Shown here piece by piece: positions 1 to 12,128 of a stretch of 64,000 nt of DNA. This stretch comes from Henricia sp. BOLD:AAB3569 (lineage: Eukaryota > Echinodermata > Asteroidea > Spinulosida > Echinasteridae). Location of the stretch: assembly GCA_037783545.1 (NCBI GenBank), contig JBBELK010000444.1:1-64000 (forward strand). The letters run 5' to 3'. The position numbers were made by a program, and so were the translations under genes. The stretch's first letter is position 1. Each line of letters starts with the position of its first letter. Below the pieces are notes generated by a model. The model was not told the DNA's origin and ran no database searches. It was given only the letters and a program-made list of their open reading frames with translations.

Positions 1-1478
1 AGTGCGCAATATAGAGTCTTGGAGCATGCAAAATTTGAAGTTCGTCGGAACATTTTTTCGACCTCCAAATTTGCCGACGTTGGGACCACACTTTGACCAA
101 AATCCCGTCCCAAACTGGGCCGTGTCAACGACAGTCCGAAGAGGACTGAGCATGCGCACGAGTCAGGAGTACACCAAAGAGGTGTGTATCAGACAGCCAG
201 CAGGTTGGCGGGAGCATCCAGGAAGCGCCCAACCCCTTGTTAATCTAACTCTTGAAACTTTCTCTGCCATTTGCCCCGGCGAAAGTCTGTCAATTTTTTT
301 AGGACAAGTGCGCAATATAGAGTCTTTGAGCATGCAAAATTTGAAGTTCGTCGGAACATTTTCGACCTCCAAATTTGCCGACGTTTGGACCACACTTTGA
401 CCAAAAATCCCGTCCCAAACTGGGCCGTGTCAACGACAGTCCGAAGGACTGAGCATGCGCACGAGTCAGGAGTACACCAAAGAGGTGTGTACAGACAGCC
501 ACAGGTTGCGGGAGCATCCAGGAAGCGCCAACCCCTTTTTTTCTAAACTCTGGAAATTTCTCTGCCATTTCCCGGCGAAGTCTGTCCAATTTTTTAGGAC
601 AAGGTGCGCAATATAGAGTCTTTGGAGCATGCAAAATTGAAGTTCGTCGGAACATTTTTCGACCTCCTAACTTGCCGACGTTTGGACCACACTTTGACCA
701 AAATCCCGTTCCAAACTGGGCCGTGTCAACGACAGTCCGAAGGACTGAGCATGCGCACGAGTCAGGAGTACACCAAAGAGGTGTGTACAGACAGCCACAG
801 GTTGCGGGAGCATCCAGGAAGCGCCAACCCCTTTTTTTCTAAACTCTGAAATTTCTCTGCCATTTCCGGCGAAAGTCTGTCAATTTTTTAGGACAAGTGC
901 GCAATATAGAGTCTTTGGAGCATGCAAAATTTGAAGTTCGTCGGAACATTTTCGACCTCCAAATTTGCGACGTTGGACCACACTTTGACCAAAATCCCGT
1001 CCAAACTGGGCCGTGTCAACGACAGTCCGAAGGACTGAGCATGCGCACGAGTCAGGAGTACACCAAAGAGGTGTGTACAGACAGCCACAGGTTGCGGAGC
1101 ATCCAGAAGCGCCAACCCCTTTTTTTCTAAACTCTGAAATTTCTCTGCCATTTCCCGGCGAAAGTCTGTCAATTTTTTAGGACAAGTGCGCAATATAGAG
1201 TCTTTGGAGCATGCAAAATTTGAAGTTCGTCGGAACATTTTTCGACCTCCAATTTGCCGACGTTTGGACCACACTTTGACCAAAATCCCGTCCCAAACTG
1301 GGCCGTGTCAACGACAGTCCGAAGGACTGAGCATGCGCACGAGTCAGGAGTACACCAAAGAGGTGTGTACAGACAGCCACAGGTTGCGGGAGCATCCAGG
1401 AAGCGCCAACCCCTTTTTTTCTAAACTCTGAAATTTCTCTGCCATTTCCCGGCGAAAGTCTGTCAATTTTTTAGGACA
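1..1478 (+). repeat. Indel-rich A monomers 1-5
   Basis: The first five monomers differ from the rest mainly by one-base insertions and deletions, often in homopolymers. Examples: CTTTGAGC for CTTTGGAGC near 325; a lost T in the T5 tract near 360; an extra A near 403; GCAAAATTGAAG near 632; TTTGCGACGTTGG near 965; TTGCGGAGC and TCCAGAAGCG near 1095-1110; one lost A near 1251. Monomer 1 is worst, with several insertions between 139 and 290. The frequency falls to almost nothing by 1479. The monomer at about 603 shares AACTTGCC and GTTCCAAAC with the one starting 4735, so these copies belong to the same array. Either consensus quality is poor near a contig end, or this is a decayed array edge. 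Confidence 0.85.
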
Positions 1479-1817
1479 AGTGCGCAATATAGAGTCTTTG
1501 GAGCATGCAAAATTTGAAGTTCGTCGGAACATTTTTCGACCTCCAAATTTGCCGACGTTTGGACCACACTTTGACCAAAATCCCGTCCCAAACTGGGCCG
1601 TGTCAACGACAGTCCGAAGGACTGAGCATGCGCACGAGTCAGGAGTACACCAAAGAGGTGTGTACAGACAGCCACAGGTTGCGGGAGCATCCAGGAAGCG
1701 CCAACCCCTTTTTTTTCTAAACTCTGAAATTTCTCTGCCATTTCCCAGCGAAAGTCTGTCAATTTTTTAGGACAAGTGCGCAATATAGAGTCTTTGGAGC
1801 ATGCACAATTTGAAGTT

Positions 1818-1853
1818 CGTCGGAAAATTTTTCGACCTCCAAATTTGCCGACG
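1818..1853 (+). other. CGTCGG...CCGACG inverted repeat in A (representative)
   Basis: A perfect 6-bp inverted repeat with a 24-bp spacer, at monomer positions 44-79. It is conserved in copies from monomer 6 onward; the monomer at 896 has lost a base in the right arm. The left arm sits in TTCGTCGGAA. Confidence 0.7.
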
Positions 1854-1905
1854 TTTGGACCACACTTTGACCAAAATCCCGTCCCAAACTGGGCCGTGTC
1901 AACGA

Positions 1906-1920
1906 CAGTCCGAAGGACTG
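1906..1920 (+). other. C(GAA)G hairpin in A (representative)
   Basis: CAGTCC-GAA-GGACTG is a perfect 6-bp inverted repeat around a GAA triloop closed by C-G. It is found at monomer position 132-146 in every A monomer inspected except monomer 1, where an AG insertion near 139 enlarges the loop. C(GAA)G is the loop type of the unusually stable DNA mini-hairpin d(GCGAAGC). Whether it forms in the cell is unknown. Confidence 0.85.
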
Positions 1921-1940
1921 AGCATGCGCACGAGTCAGGA

Positions 1941-1961
1941 GTACACCAAAGAGGTGTGTAC
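1941..1961 (+). other. Imperfect GTACACC/GGTGTGTAC dyad in A (representative)
   Basis: GTACACC, a 5-nt AAAGA loop, then GGTGTGTAC: the arms pair with a 2-nt bulge. It lies 20 bp after the C(GAA)G hairpin, with the palindromes GCATGC and TGCGCA between them, so about 55 bp of each A monomer is dense in dyads. Confidence 0.75.
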
Positions 1962-3550
1962 AGACAGCCACAGGTTGCGGGAGCATCCAGGAAGCGCCAA
2001 CCCCTTTTTTTTCTAAACTCTGAAATTTCTCTGCCATTTCCCGGCGAAAGTCTGTCAATTTTTTAGGACAAGTGCGCAATATAGAGTCTTTGGAGCCTGC
2101 AAAATTTGAAGTTCGTCGGAACATTTTTCGACCTCCAAATTTGCCGACGTTTGGACCACACTTTGACCAAAATCCCGTCCCAAACTGGGCCGTGTCAACG
2201 ACAGTCCGAAGGACTGAGCATGCGCACGAGTCAGGAGTACACCAAAGAGGTGTGTACAGACAGCCACAGGTTGCGGGAGCATCCAGGAAGCGCCAACCCC
2301 TTTTTTTTCTAAACTCTGAAATTTCTCTGCCATTTCCCGGCGAAAGTCTGTCAATTTTTTAGGACAAGTGCGCAATATAGAGTCTTTGGAGCATGCAAAA
2401 TTTGAAGTTCGTCGGAACATTTTTCAACCTCCAAATTTGCCGACGTTTGGACCACACTTTGACCAAAATCCCGTCCCAAACTGGGCCGTGTCAACGACAG
2501 TCCGAAGGACTGAGCATGCGCACGAGTCAGGAGTACCCCAAAGAGGTGTGTACAGACAGCCACAGGTTGCGGGAGCATCCAGGAAGCGCCAACCCCTTTT
2601 TTTTCTAAACTCTGAAATTTCTCTGCCATTTCCCGGCGAAAGTCTGTCAATTTTTTAGGACAAGTGCGCAATATAGAGTCTTTGGAGCATGCAACATTTG
2701 AAGTTCGTCGGAACATTTTTCGACCTCCAAATTTGCCGACGTTTGGACCACACTTTGACCAAAATCCCGTCCCAAACTGGGCCGTGTCAACGACAGTCCG
2801 AAGGACTGAGCATGCGCACGAGTCAGGAGTACACCAAAGAGGTGTGTACAGACAGCCACAGGTTGCGGGAGCATCCAGGAAGCGCCAACCCCTTTTTTTT
2901 CTAAACTCTGAAATTTCTCTGCCATTTCCCGGCGAAAGTTTGTCAATTTTTTAGGACAAGTGCGCAATATAGAGTCTTTGGAGCATGCAAAATTTGAAGT
3001 TCGTCGGAACATTTTTCGACCTCCAAATTTGCCGACGTTTGGACCACACTTTGACCAAAATCCCGTCCCAAACTGGGCCGTGTCAACGACAGTCCGAAGG
3101 ACTGAGCATGCGCACGAGTCAGGAGTACACCAAAGAGGTGTGTACAGACAGCCACAGGTTGCGGGAGCATCCAAGAAGCGCCAACCCTTTTTTTTTCTAA
3201 ACTCTGAAATTTCTCTGCCATTTCCCGGCGAAAGTCTGTCAATTGTTTAGGACAAGTGCGCAATATAGAGTCTTTGGAGCATGCAAAATTTGAAGTTCGT
3301 CGGAACATTTTTCGACCTCCACATTTGCCGACGTTTGGACCACACTTTGACCAAAATCCCGTCCCAAACTGGGCCGTGTCAACGACAGTCCGAAGGACTG
3401 AGCATGCGCACGAGTCAGGAGTACACCAAAGAGGTGTGTACAGACAGCCACAGGTTGCGGGAGCATCCAGGAAGCGCCAACCCCTTTTTTTTCTAAACTC
3501 TGAAATTTCTCTGCCATTTCCCGGCGAAAGTCTGTCAATTTTTTAGGACA

Positions 3551-3846
3551 AGTGCGCAATATAGAGTCTTTGGAGCATGCAAAATTTGAAGTTCGTCGGA
3601 ACATTTTTCGACCTCCAAATTTGCCGACGTTTGGACCACACTTTGACCAAAATCCCGTCCCAAACTGGGCCGTGTCAACGACAGTCCGAAGGACTGAGCA
3701 TGCGCACGAGTCAGGAGTACACCAAAGAGGTGTGTACAGACAGCCACAGGTTGCGGGAGCATCCAGGAAGCGCCAACCCCTTTTTTTTCTAAACTCTGAA
3801 ATTTCTCTGCCATTTCCCGGCGAAAGTCTGTCAATTTTTTAGGACA
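3551..3846 (+). repeat. Consensus-like A monomer (reference copy)
   Basis: This 296-bp copy carries the majority base at the positions I compared and is a good reference for family A. Landmarks by monomer position: GCATGC at 25-30; CGTCGG at 44-49 pairing with CCGACG at 74-79; a C(GAA)G hairpin at 132-146; GCATGC overlapping TGCGCA at 148-156; an imperfect GTACACC/GGTGTGTAC hairpin at 167-187; a C4T8 pyrimidine tract at about 227-238; and a T6 tract at 285-290. A sister copy counted by hand (starting 1775) has about 143 G+C in 296 bp, and about 16 CpG, near expectation. No promoter, Pol III box or protein motif is evident. Confidence 0.9.
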
Positions 3847-6802
3847 AGTGCGCAATATAGAGTCTTTGGAGCATGCAAAATTTGAAGTTCGTCGGAACAT
3901 TTTTCGACCTCCAAATTTGCCGACGTTTGGACCACACTTTGACCAAAATCCCGTCCCAAACTGGGCCGTGTCAACGACAGTCCGAAGGACTGAGCATGCG
4001 CACGAGTCAGGAGTACACCAAAGAGGTGTGTACAGACAGCCACAGGTTGCGGGAGCATCCAGGAAGCGCCAAGCCCTTTTTTTTCTAAACTCTGAAATTT
4101 CTCTGCCATTTCCCGGCGAAAGTCTGTCAATTTTTTAGGACAAGTGCGCAATATAGAGTCTTTGGAGCATGCAAAATTTGAAGTTCGTCGGAACATTTTT
4201 CGACCTCCAAATTTGCCGACGTTTGGACCACACTTTGACCAAAATCCCGTCCCAAACTGGGCCGTGTCAACGACAGTCCGAAGGACTGAGCATGCGCACG
4301 AGTCAGGAGTACACCAAAGAGGTGTGTACAGACAGCCACAGGTTGCGGGAGCATCCAGGAAGCGCCAAGCCCTTTTTTTTCTAAACTCTGAAATTTCTCT
4401 GCCATTTCCCGGCGAAAGTCTGTCAATTTTTTAGGACAAGTGCGCAATATAGAGTCTTTGGAGCATGCAAAATTTGAAGTTCGTCGGAACATTTTTCGAC
4501 CTCCAAATTTGCCGACGTTTGGACCACACTTTGACCAAAATCCCGTCCCAAACTGGGCCGTGTCAACGACAGTCCGAAGGACTGAGCATGCGCACGAGTC
4601 AGGAGTACACCAAAGAGGTGTGTACAGACAGCCACAGGTTGCGGGAGCATCCAGGAAGCGCCAACCCCTTTTTTTTCTAAACTCTGAAATTTCTCTGCCA
4701 TTTCCCGGCGAAAGTCTGTCATTTTTTTAGGACAAGTGCGCAATATAGAGTCTTTGGAGCATGCAAAATTTGAAGTTCGTCGGAACATTTTTCGACCTCC
4801 AAACTTGCCGACGTTTGGACCACACTTTGACCAAAATCCCGTTCCAAACTGGGCCGTGTCAACGACAGTCCGAAGGACTGAGCATGCGCACGAGTCAGGA
4901 GTACACCAAAGAGGTGTGTACAGACAGCCACAGGTTGCGGGAGCATCCAGGAAGCGCCAACCCCTTTTTTTTCTAAACTCTGAAATTTCTCTGCCATTTC
5001 CCGGCGAAAGTCTGTCAATTTTTTAGGACAAGTGCGCAATATAGAGTCTTTGGAGCATGCAAAATTTGAAGTTCGTCGGAACATTTTTCGACCTCCAAAT
5101 TTGCCGACGTTTGGACCACACTTTGACCAAAATCCCGTCCCAAACTGGGCCGTGTCAACGACAGTCCGAAGGACTGAGCATGCGCACGAGTCAGGAGTAC
5201 ACCAAAGAGGTGTGTACAGACAGCCACAGGTTGCGGGAGCATCCAGGAAGCGCCAACCCCTTTTTTTCTAAACTCTGAAATTTCTCTGCCATTTCCCGGC
5301 GAAAGTCTGTCAATTTTTTAGGACAAGTGCGCAATATAGAGTCTTTGGAGCATGCAAAATTTGAAGTTCGTCGGAACATTTTTCGACCTCCAAATTTGCC
5401 GACGTTTGGACCACACTTTGACCAAAATCCCGTCCCAAACTGGGCCGTGTCAACGACAGTCCGAAGGACTGAGCATGCGCACGAGTCAGGAGTACACCAA
5501 AGAGGTGTGTACAGACAGCCACAGGTTGCGGGAGCATCCAGGAAGCGCCAACCCCTTTTTTTTCTAAACTCTGAAATTTCTCTGCCATTTGCCGGCGAAA
5601 GTCTGTCAATTTTTTAGGACAAGTGCGCAATATAGAGTCTTTGGAGCATGCAAAATTTGAAGTTCGTCGGAACATTTTTCGACCTCCAAACTTGCCGACG
5701 TTTGGACCACACTTTGACCAAAATCCCGTCCCAAACTGGGCCGTGTCAACGACAGTCCGAAGGACTGAGCATGCGCACGAGTCAGGAGTACACCAAAGAG
5801 GTGTGTACAGACAGCCACAGGTTGCGGGAGCATCCAGGAAGCGCCAACCCCTTTTTTTTCTAAACTCTGAAATTTCTCTGCCATTTCCCGGCGAAAGTCT
5901 GTCAATTTTTTAGGACAAGTGCGCAATATAGAGTCTTTGGAGCATGCAAAATTTGAAGTTCGTCGGAACATTTTTCGACCTCCAAATTTGCCGACGTTTG
6001 GACCACACTTTGACCAAAATCCCGTCCCAAACTGGGCCGTGTCAACGACAGTCCGAAGGACTGAGCATGCGCACGAGTCAGGAGTACACCAAAGAGGTGT
6101 GTACAGACAGCCACAGGTTGCGGGAGCATCCAGGAAGCGCCAACCCCTTTTTTTCTAAACTCTGAAATTTCTCTGCCATTTCCCGGCGAAAGTCTGTCAA
6201 TTTTTTAGGACAAGTGCGCAATATAGAGTCTTTGGAGCATGCAAAATTTGAAGTTCGTCGGAACATTTTTCGACCTCCAAATTTGCCGACGTTTGGACCA
6301 CACTTTGACCAAAATCCCGTCCCAAACTGGGCCGTGTCAACGACAGTCCGAAGGACTGAGCATGCGCACGAGTCAGGAGTACACCAAAGAGGTGTGTACA
6401 GACAGCCACAGGTTGCGGGAGCATCCAGGAAGCGCCAACCCCTTTTTTTCTAAACTCTGAAATTTCTCTGCCATTTCCCGGCGAAAGTCTGTCAATTTTT
6501 TAGGACAAGTGCGCAATATAGAGTCTTTGGAGCATGCAAAATTTGAAGTTCGTCGGAACATTTTTCGACCTCCAAATTTGCCGACGTTTGGACCACACTT
6601 TGACCAAAATCCCGTCCCAAACTGGGCCGTGTCAACGACAGTCCGAAGGACTGAGCATGCGCACGAGTCAGGAGTACACCAAAGAGGTGTGTACAGACAG
6701 CCACAGGTTGCGGGAGCATCCAGGAAGCGCCAACCCCTTTTTTTCTAAACTCTGAAATTTCTCTGCCATTTCCCGGCGAAAGTCTGTCAATTTTTTAGGA
6801 CA
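3551..6802 (+). repeat. A near-consensus stretch, 11 monomers
   Basis: Eleven monomers lie between the two copies of the seven-monomer block, most of them close to consensus. Two neighbours starting 3847 and 4143 share the private change GCCAAGCCC, which indicates a local one-monomer duplication. The copy starting 4735 has AAACTTGCC with GTTCCAAAC; the copy starting 5622 has AAACTTGCC only. Copies starting 5918, 6213 and 6508 share a T7 tract instead of T8. Confidence 0.9.
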
Positions 6803-8873
6803 AGTGCGCAATATAGAGTCTTTGGAGCATGCAAAATTTGAAGTTCGTCGGAACATTTTTCGACCTCCAAATTTGCCGACGTTTGGACCACACTTTGACC
6901 AAAATCCCGTCCCAAACTGGGCCGTGTCAACGACAGTCCGAAGGACTGAGCATGCGCACGAGTCAGGAGTACACCAAAGAGGTGTGTACAGACAGCCACA
7001 GGTTGCGGGAGCATCCAGGAAGCGCCAACCCCTTTTTTTTCTAAACTCTGAAATTTCTCTGCCATTTCCCAGCGAAAGTCTGTCAATTTTTTAGGACAAG
7101 TGCGCAATATAGAGTCTTTGGAGCATGCACAATTTGAAGTTCGTCGGAAAAATTTTCGACCTCCAAATTTGCCGACGTTTGGACCACACTTTGACCAAAA
7201 TCCCGTCCCAAACTGGGCCGTGTCAACGACAGTCCGAAGGACTGAGCATGCGCACGAGTCAGGAGTACACCAAAGAGGTGTGTACAGACAGCCACAGGTT
7301 GCGGGAGCATCCAGGAAGCGCCAACCCCTTTTTTTTCTAAACTCTGAAATTTCTCTGCCATTTCCCGGCGAAAGTCTGTCAATTTTTTAGGACAAGTGCG
7401 CAATATAGAGTCTTTGGAGCCTGCAAAATTTGAAGTTCGTCGGAACATTTTTCGACCTCCAAATTTGCCGACGTTTGGACCACACTTTGACCAAAATCCC
7501 GTCCCAAACTGGGCCGTGTCAACGACAGTCCGAAGGACTGAGCATGCGCACGAGTCAGGAGTACACCAAAGAGGTGTGTACAGACAGCCACAGGTTGCGG
7601 GAGCATCCAGGAAGCGCCAACCCCTTTTTTTTCTAAACTCTGAAATTTCTCTGCCATTTCCCGGCGAAAGTCTGTCAATTTTTTAGGACAAGTGCGCAAT
7701 ATAGAGTCTTTGGAGCATGCAAAATTTGAAGTTCGTCGGAACATTTTTCAACCTCCAAATTTGCCGACGTTTGGACCACACTTTGACCAAAATCCCGTCC
7801 CAAACTGGGCCGTGTCAACGACAGTCCGAAGGACTGAGCATGCGCACGAGTCAGGAGTACCCCAAAGAGGTGTGTACAGACAGCCACAGGTTGCGGGAGC
7901 ATCCAGGAAGCGCCAACCCCTTTTTTTTCTAAACTCTGAAATTTCTCTGCCATTTCCCGGCGAAAGTCTGTCAATTTTTTAGGACAAGTGCGCAATATAG
8001 AGTCTTTGGAGCATGCAACATTTGAAGTTCGTCGGAACATTTTTCGACCTCCAAATTTGCCGACGTTTGGACCACACTTTGACCAAAATCCCGTCCCAAA
8101 CTGGGCCGTGTCAACGACAGTCCGAAGGACTGAGCATGCGCACGAGTCAGGAGTACACCAAAGAGGTGTGTACAGACAGCCACAGGTTGCGGGAGCATCC
8201 AGGAAGCGCCAACCCCTTTTTTTTCTAAACTCTGAAATTTCTCTGCCATTTCCCGGCGAAAGTTTGTCAATTTTTTAGGACAAGTGCGCAATATAGAGTC
8301 TTTGGAGCATGCAAAATTTGAAGTTCGTCGGAACATTTTTCGACCTCCAAATTTGCCGACGTTTGGACCACACTTTGACCAAAATCCCGTCCCAAACTGG
8401 GCCGTGTCAACGACAGTCCGAAGGACTGAGCATGCGCACGAGTCAGGAGTACACCAAAGAGGTGTGTACAGACAGCCACAGGTTGCGGGAGCATCCAAGA
8501 AGCGCCAACCCTTTTTTTTTCTAAACTCTGAAATTTCTCTGCCATTTCCCGGCGAAAGTCTGTCAAGTGTTTAGGACAAGTGCGCAATATAGAGTCTTTG
8601 GAGCATGCAAAATTTGAAGTTCGTCGGAACATTTTTCGACCTCCACATTTGCCGACGTTTGGACCACACTTTGACCAAAATCCCGTCCCAAACTGGGCCG
8701 TGTCAACGACAGTCCGAAGGACTGAGCATGCGCACGAGTCAGGAGTACACCAAAGAGGTGTGTACAGACAGCCACAGGTTGCGGGAGCATCCAGGAAGCG
8801 CCAACCCCTTTTTTTCTAAACTCTGAAATTTCTCTGCCATTTCCCGGCGAAAGTCTGTCAATTTTTTAGGACA
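6803..8873 (+). repeat. A seven-monomer block, right copy
   Basis: This repeats the series of private variants at 1479-3550 at an offset of 5,324 bp. The few differences I see are: GGAAAAATTTTCG for GGAAAATTTTTCG near 7150; CAAGTGTTTAG for CAATTGTTTAG near 8566; and T7 for T8 near 8810. The similarity may extend a few monomers to the left, since the preceding monomers in both places share a T7 tract, but the left copy there is obscured by indels. Confidence 0.92.
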
Positions 8874-10644
8874 AGTGCGCAATATAGAGTCTTTGGAGCA
8901 TGCAAAATTTGAAGTTCGTCGGAACATTTTTCGACCTCCAAATTTGCCGACGTTTGGACCACACTTTGACCAAAATCCCGTCCCAAACTGGGCCGTGTCA
9001 ACGACAGTCCGAAGGACTGAGCATGCGCACGAGTCAGGAGTACACCAAAGAGGTGTGTACAGACAGCCACAGGTTGCGGGAGCATCCAGGAAGCGCCAAC
9101 CCTTTTTTTTCTAAACTCTGAAATTTCTCTGCCATTTCCCGGCGAAAGTCTGTCAATTTTTTAGGACAAGTGCGCAATATAGAGTCTTTGGAGCATGCAA
9201 AATTTGAAGTTCGTCGGAAAATTTTTCGACCTCCAAATTTGCCGACGTTTGGACCACACTTTGACCAAAATCCCGTCCCAAACTGGGCCGTGTCAACGAC
9301 AGTCCGAAGGACTGAGCATGCGCACGAGTCAGGAGTACACCAAAGAGGTGTGTACAGACAGCCACAGGTTGCGGGAGCATCCAGGAAGCGCCAACCCTTT
9401 TTTTTCTAAACTCTGAAATTTCTCTGCCATTTCCCGGCGAAAGTCTGTCAATTTTTTAGGACAAGTGCGCAATATAGAGTCTTTGGAGCATGCAAAATTT
9501 GAAGTTCGTCGGAAAATTTTTCGACCTCCAAATTTGCCGACGTTTGGACCACACTTTGACCAAAATCCCGTCCCAAACTGGGCCGTGTCAACGACAGTCC
9601 GAAGGACTGAGCATGCGCACGAGTCAGGAGTACACCAAAGAGGTGTGTACAGACAGCCACAGGTTGCGGGAGCATCCAGGAAGCGCCAACCCCTTTTTTT
9701 TCTAAACTCTGAAATTTCTCTGCCATTTCCTGGCGAAAGTCTGTCAATTTTTTAGGACAAGTGCGCAATATAGAGTCTTTGGAGCATGCAAAATTTGAAG
9801 TTCGTCGGAACATTTTTCGACCTCCAAATTTGCCGACGTTTGGACCACACTTTGACCAAAATCCCGTCCCAAACTGGGCCGTGTCAACGACAGTCCGAAG
9901 GACTGAGCATGCGCACGAGTCAGGAGTACACCAAAGAGGTGTGTACAGACAGCCACAGGTTGCGGAGCATCCAGGAAGCGCCAACCCCTTTTTTTCTAAA
10001 CTCTGAAATTTCTCTGCCATTTCCCGGCGAAAGTCTGTCAATTTTTTAGGACAAGTGCGCAATATAGAGTCTTTGGAGCATGCAAAATTTGAAGTTCGTC
10101 GGAACATTTTTCGACCTCCAAATTTGCCGACGTTTGGACCACACTTTGACCAAAATCCCGTCCCAAACTGGGCCGTGTCAACGACAGTCCGAAGGACTGA
10201 GCATGCGCACGAGTCAGGAGTACACCAAAGAGGTGTGTACAGACAGCCACAGGTTGCGGGAGCATCCAGGAAGCGCCAACCCCTTTTTGTTCTAAACTCT
10301 GAAATTTCTCTGCCATTTCCCGGCGAAAGTCTGTCAATTTTTTAGGACAAGTGCGCAATATGGAGTCTTTGGAGCATGCAAAATTTGAAGTTCGTCGGAA
10401 CATTTTTCGACCTCCAAATTTGCCGACGTTTGGACCACACTTTGACCAAAATCCCGTCCCAAACTGGGCCGTGTCAACGACAGTCCGAAGGACTGAGCAT
10501 GCGCACGAGTCAGGAGTACACCAAAGAGGTGTGTACAGACAGCCACAGGTTGCGGGAGCATCCAGGAAGCGCCAACCCCTTTTTTTATAAACTCTGAAAT
10601 TTCTCTGCCATTTCCCGGCGAAAGTCTGTCAGTTTTTTAGGACA
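8874..10644 (+). repeat. A monomers with scattered private variants
   Basis: Six monomers. Those starting 9169 and 9464 share GGAAAATTT, which suggests an adjacent duplication. The 9464 copy has TTTCCTGGCG. The copy starting 9760 has lost a G (TTGCGGAGC). The copy starting about 10055 has CTTTTTGTTCT. The copy starting 10350 has AATATGGAG. Nothing else is embedded. Confidence 0.88.
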
Positions 10645-12128
10645 AGTGCGCAATATAGAGTCTTTGGAGCATGCAAAATTTGAAGTTCGTCGGAACATTT
10701 TTCGACCTCCAAATTTGCCGACGTTTGGACCACACTTTGACCAAACTCCCGTCCCAAACTGGGCCGTGTCAACGACAGTCCGAAGGACTGAGCATGCGCA
10801 CGAGTCAGGAGTACACCAAAGAGGTGTGTACAGACAGCCACAGGTTGCGGGAGCATCCAGGAAGCGCCAACCCCTTTTTTTTCTTAACTCTGAAATTTCT
10901 CTGCCATTTCCCGGCGAAAGTCTGTCAATTTTTTAGGACAAGTGCGCAATATAGAGTCTTTGGAGCATGCACAATTTGAAGTTCGTCGGAACATTTTTCG
11001 ACCTCCAAATTTGCCGACGTTTGGACCACACTTTGACCAAAATCCCATCCCAAACTGGGCCGTGTCAACGACAGTCCGAAGGACTGAGCATGCGCACGAG
11101 TCAGGAGTACACCAAAGAGGTGTGTACAGACAGCCACAGGTTGCGGGAGCATCCAGGAAGCGCCAACCCCTTTTTTTTCTAAACTCTGAAATTTCTCTGC
11201 CATTTCCCGGCGAAAGTCTGTCAATTTTTTAGGACAAGTGCGCAATATAGAGTCTTTGGAGCATGCAAAATTTGAAGTTCGTCGGAACATTTTTCGACCT
11301 CCAAATTTGCCGACGTTTGGACCACACTTTGACCAAAATCCCGTCCCAAACTGGGCCGTGTCAACGACAGTCCGAAGGACTGAGCATGCGCACGAGTCAG
11401 GAGTACACCAAAGAGGTGTGTACAGACAGCCACAGGTTGCGGGAGCATCCAGGAAGCGCCAACCCCCTTTTTTTTTTCTAAAATCTGAAATTTCTCTGCC
11501 ATTTCCCGGCGAAAGTCTGTCAATTTTTTAGGACAAGTGCGCAATATAGAGTCTTTGGAGCATGCACAATTTGAAGTTCGTCGAAACATTTTTCGACCTC
11601 CAAATTTGCCGACGTTTGGACCACACTTTGACCAAAATCCCGTCCCAAACTGGGCCGTGTCAACGACAGTCCGAAGGACTGAGCATGCGCACGAGTCAGG
11701 AGTACACCAAAGAGGTGTGTACAGACAGCCACAGGTTGCGGGAGCATCCAGGAAGCGCCAACCCCTTTTTTTTCTAAACTCTGAAATTTCTCTGCCATTT
11801 CCCGGCGAAAGTCTGTCAATTTTTTATGACAAGTGCGCAATATAGAGTCTTTGGAGCATGCAAAATTTGAAGTTCGTCGGAACATTTTTCGACCTCCAAA
11901 TTTGCCGACGTTTGGACCACACTTTGACCAAAATCCCGTCCCAAACTGGGCCGTGTCAACGACAGTCCGAAGGACTGAGCATGCGCACGAGTCAGGAGTA
12001 CACCAAAGAGGTGTGTACAGACAGCAACAGGTTGCGGGAGCATCCAGGAAGCGCCAACCCCTATTTTTTTCTAAACTCTGAAATTTCTCTGCCATTTCCC
12101 GGCGAAAGTCTGTCAATTTTTTAGGACA
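10645..12128 (+). repeat. A five-monomer block X-Y-Z-W-V
   Basis: Five monomers with diagnostic variants. X (10645): CCAAACTCCCG and TTCTTAACTC. Y (10941): GCACAATTTG and AATCCCATCCC. Z (11237): an expanded C5 plus T run and CTAAAATCTG. W (11536): TCGTCGAAACA and a 3' end TTTTTATGACA. V (11832): CAGCAACAGG and CCCCTATTTTTTT. The same series follows immediately at 12129 in a shortened form. Confidence 0.92.

Larger units (their letters stand above)
1479..3550 (+). repeat. A seven-monomer block, left copy
   Basis: These are seven consecutive monomers with private variants in a fixed order: CCCAGCG (near 1745), GCACAATTTG plus GGAAAATTT (1775 copy), GAGCCTGC (near 2095), TTTTCAACC with TACCCCAAAG (2367 copy), GCAACATTTG with AAAGTTTGTC (2663 copy), ATCCAAGAAGCG with CAATTGTTTAG (2959 copy), and CTCCACATTTG (3255 copy). 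The same series recurs at 6803-8873, exactly 18 monomers (5,324 bp) further on. Confidence 0.93.

Noticed and set aside
231..238. T8 tracts in A as transcription terminators
   Set aside because: No promoter or transcription unit is visible, and the tract simply recurs in each satellite monomer.
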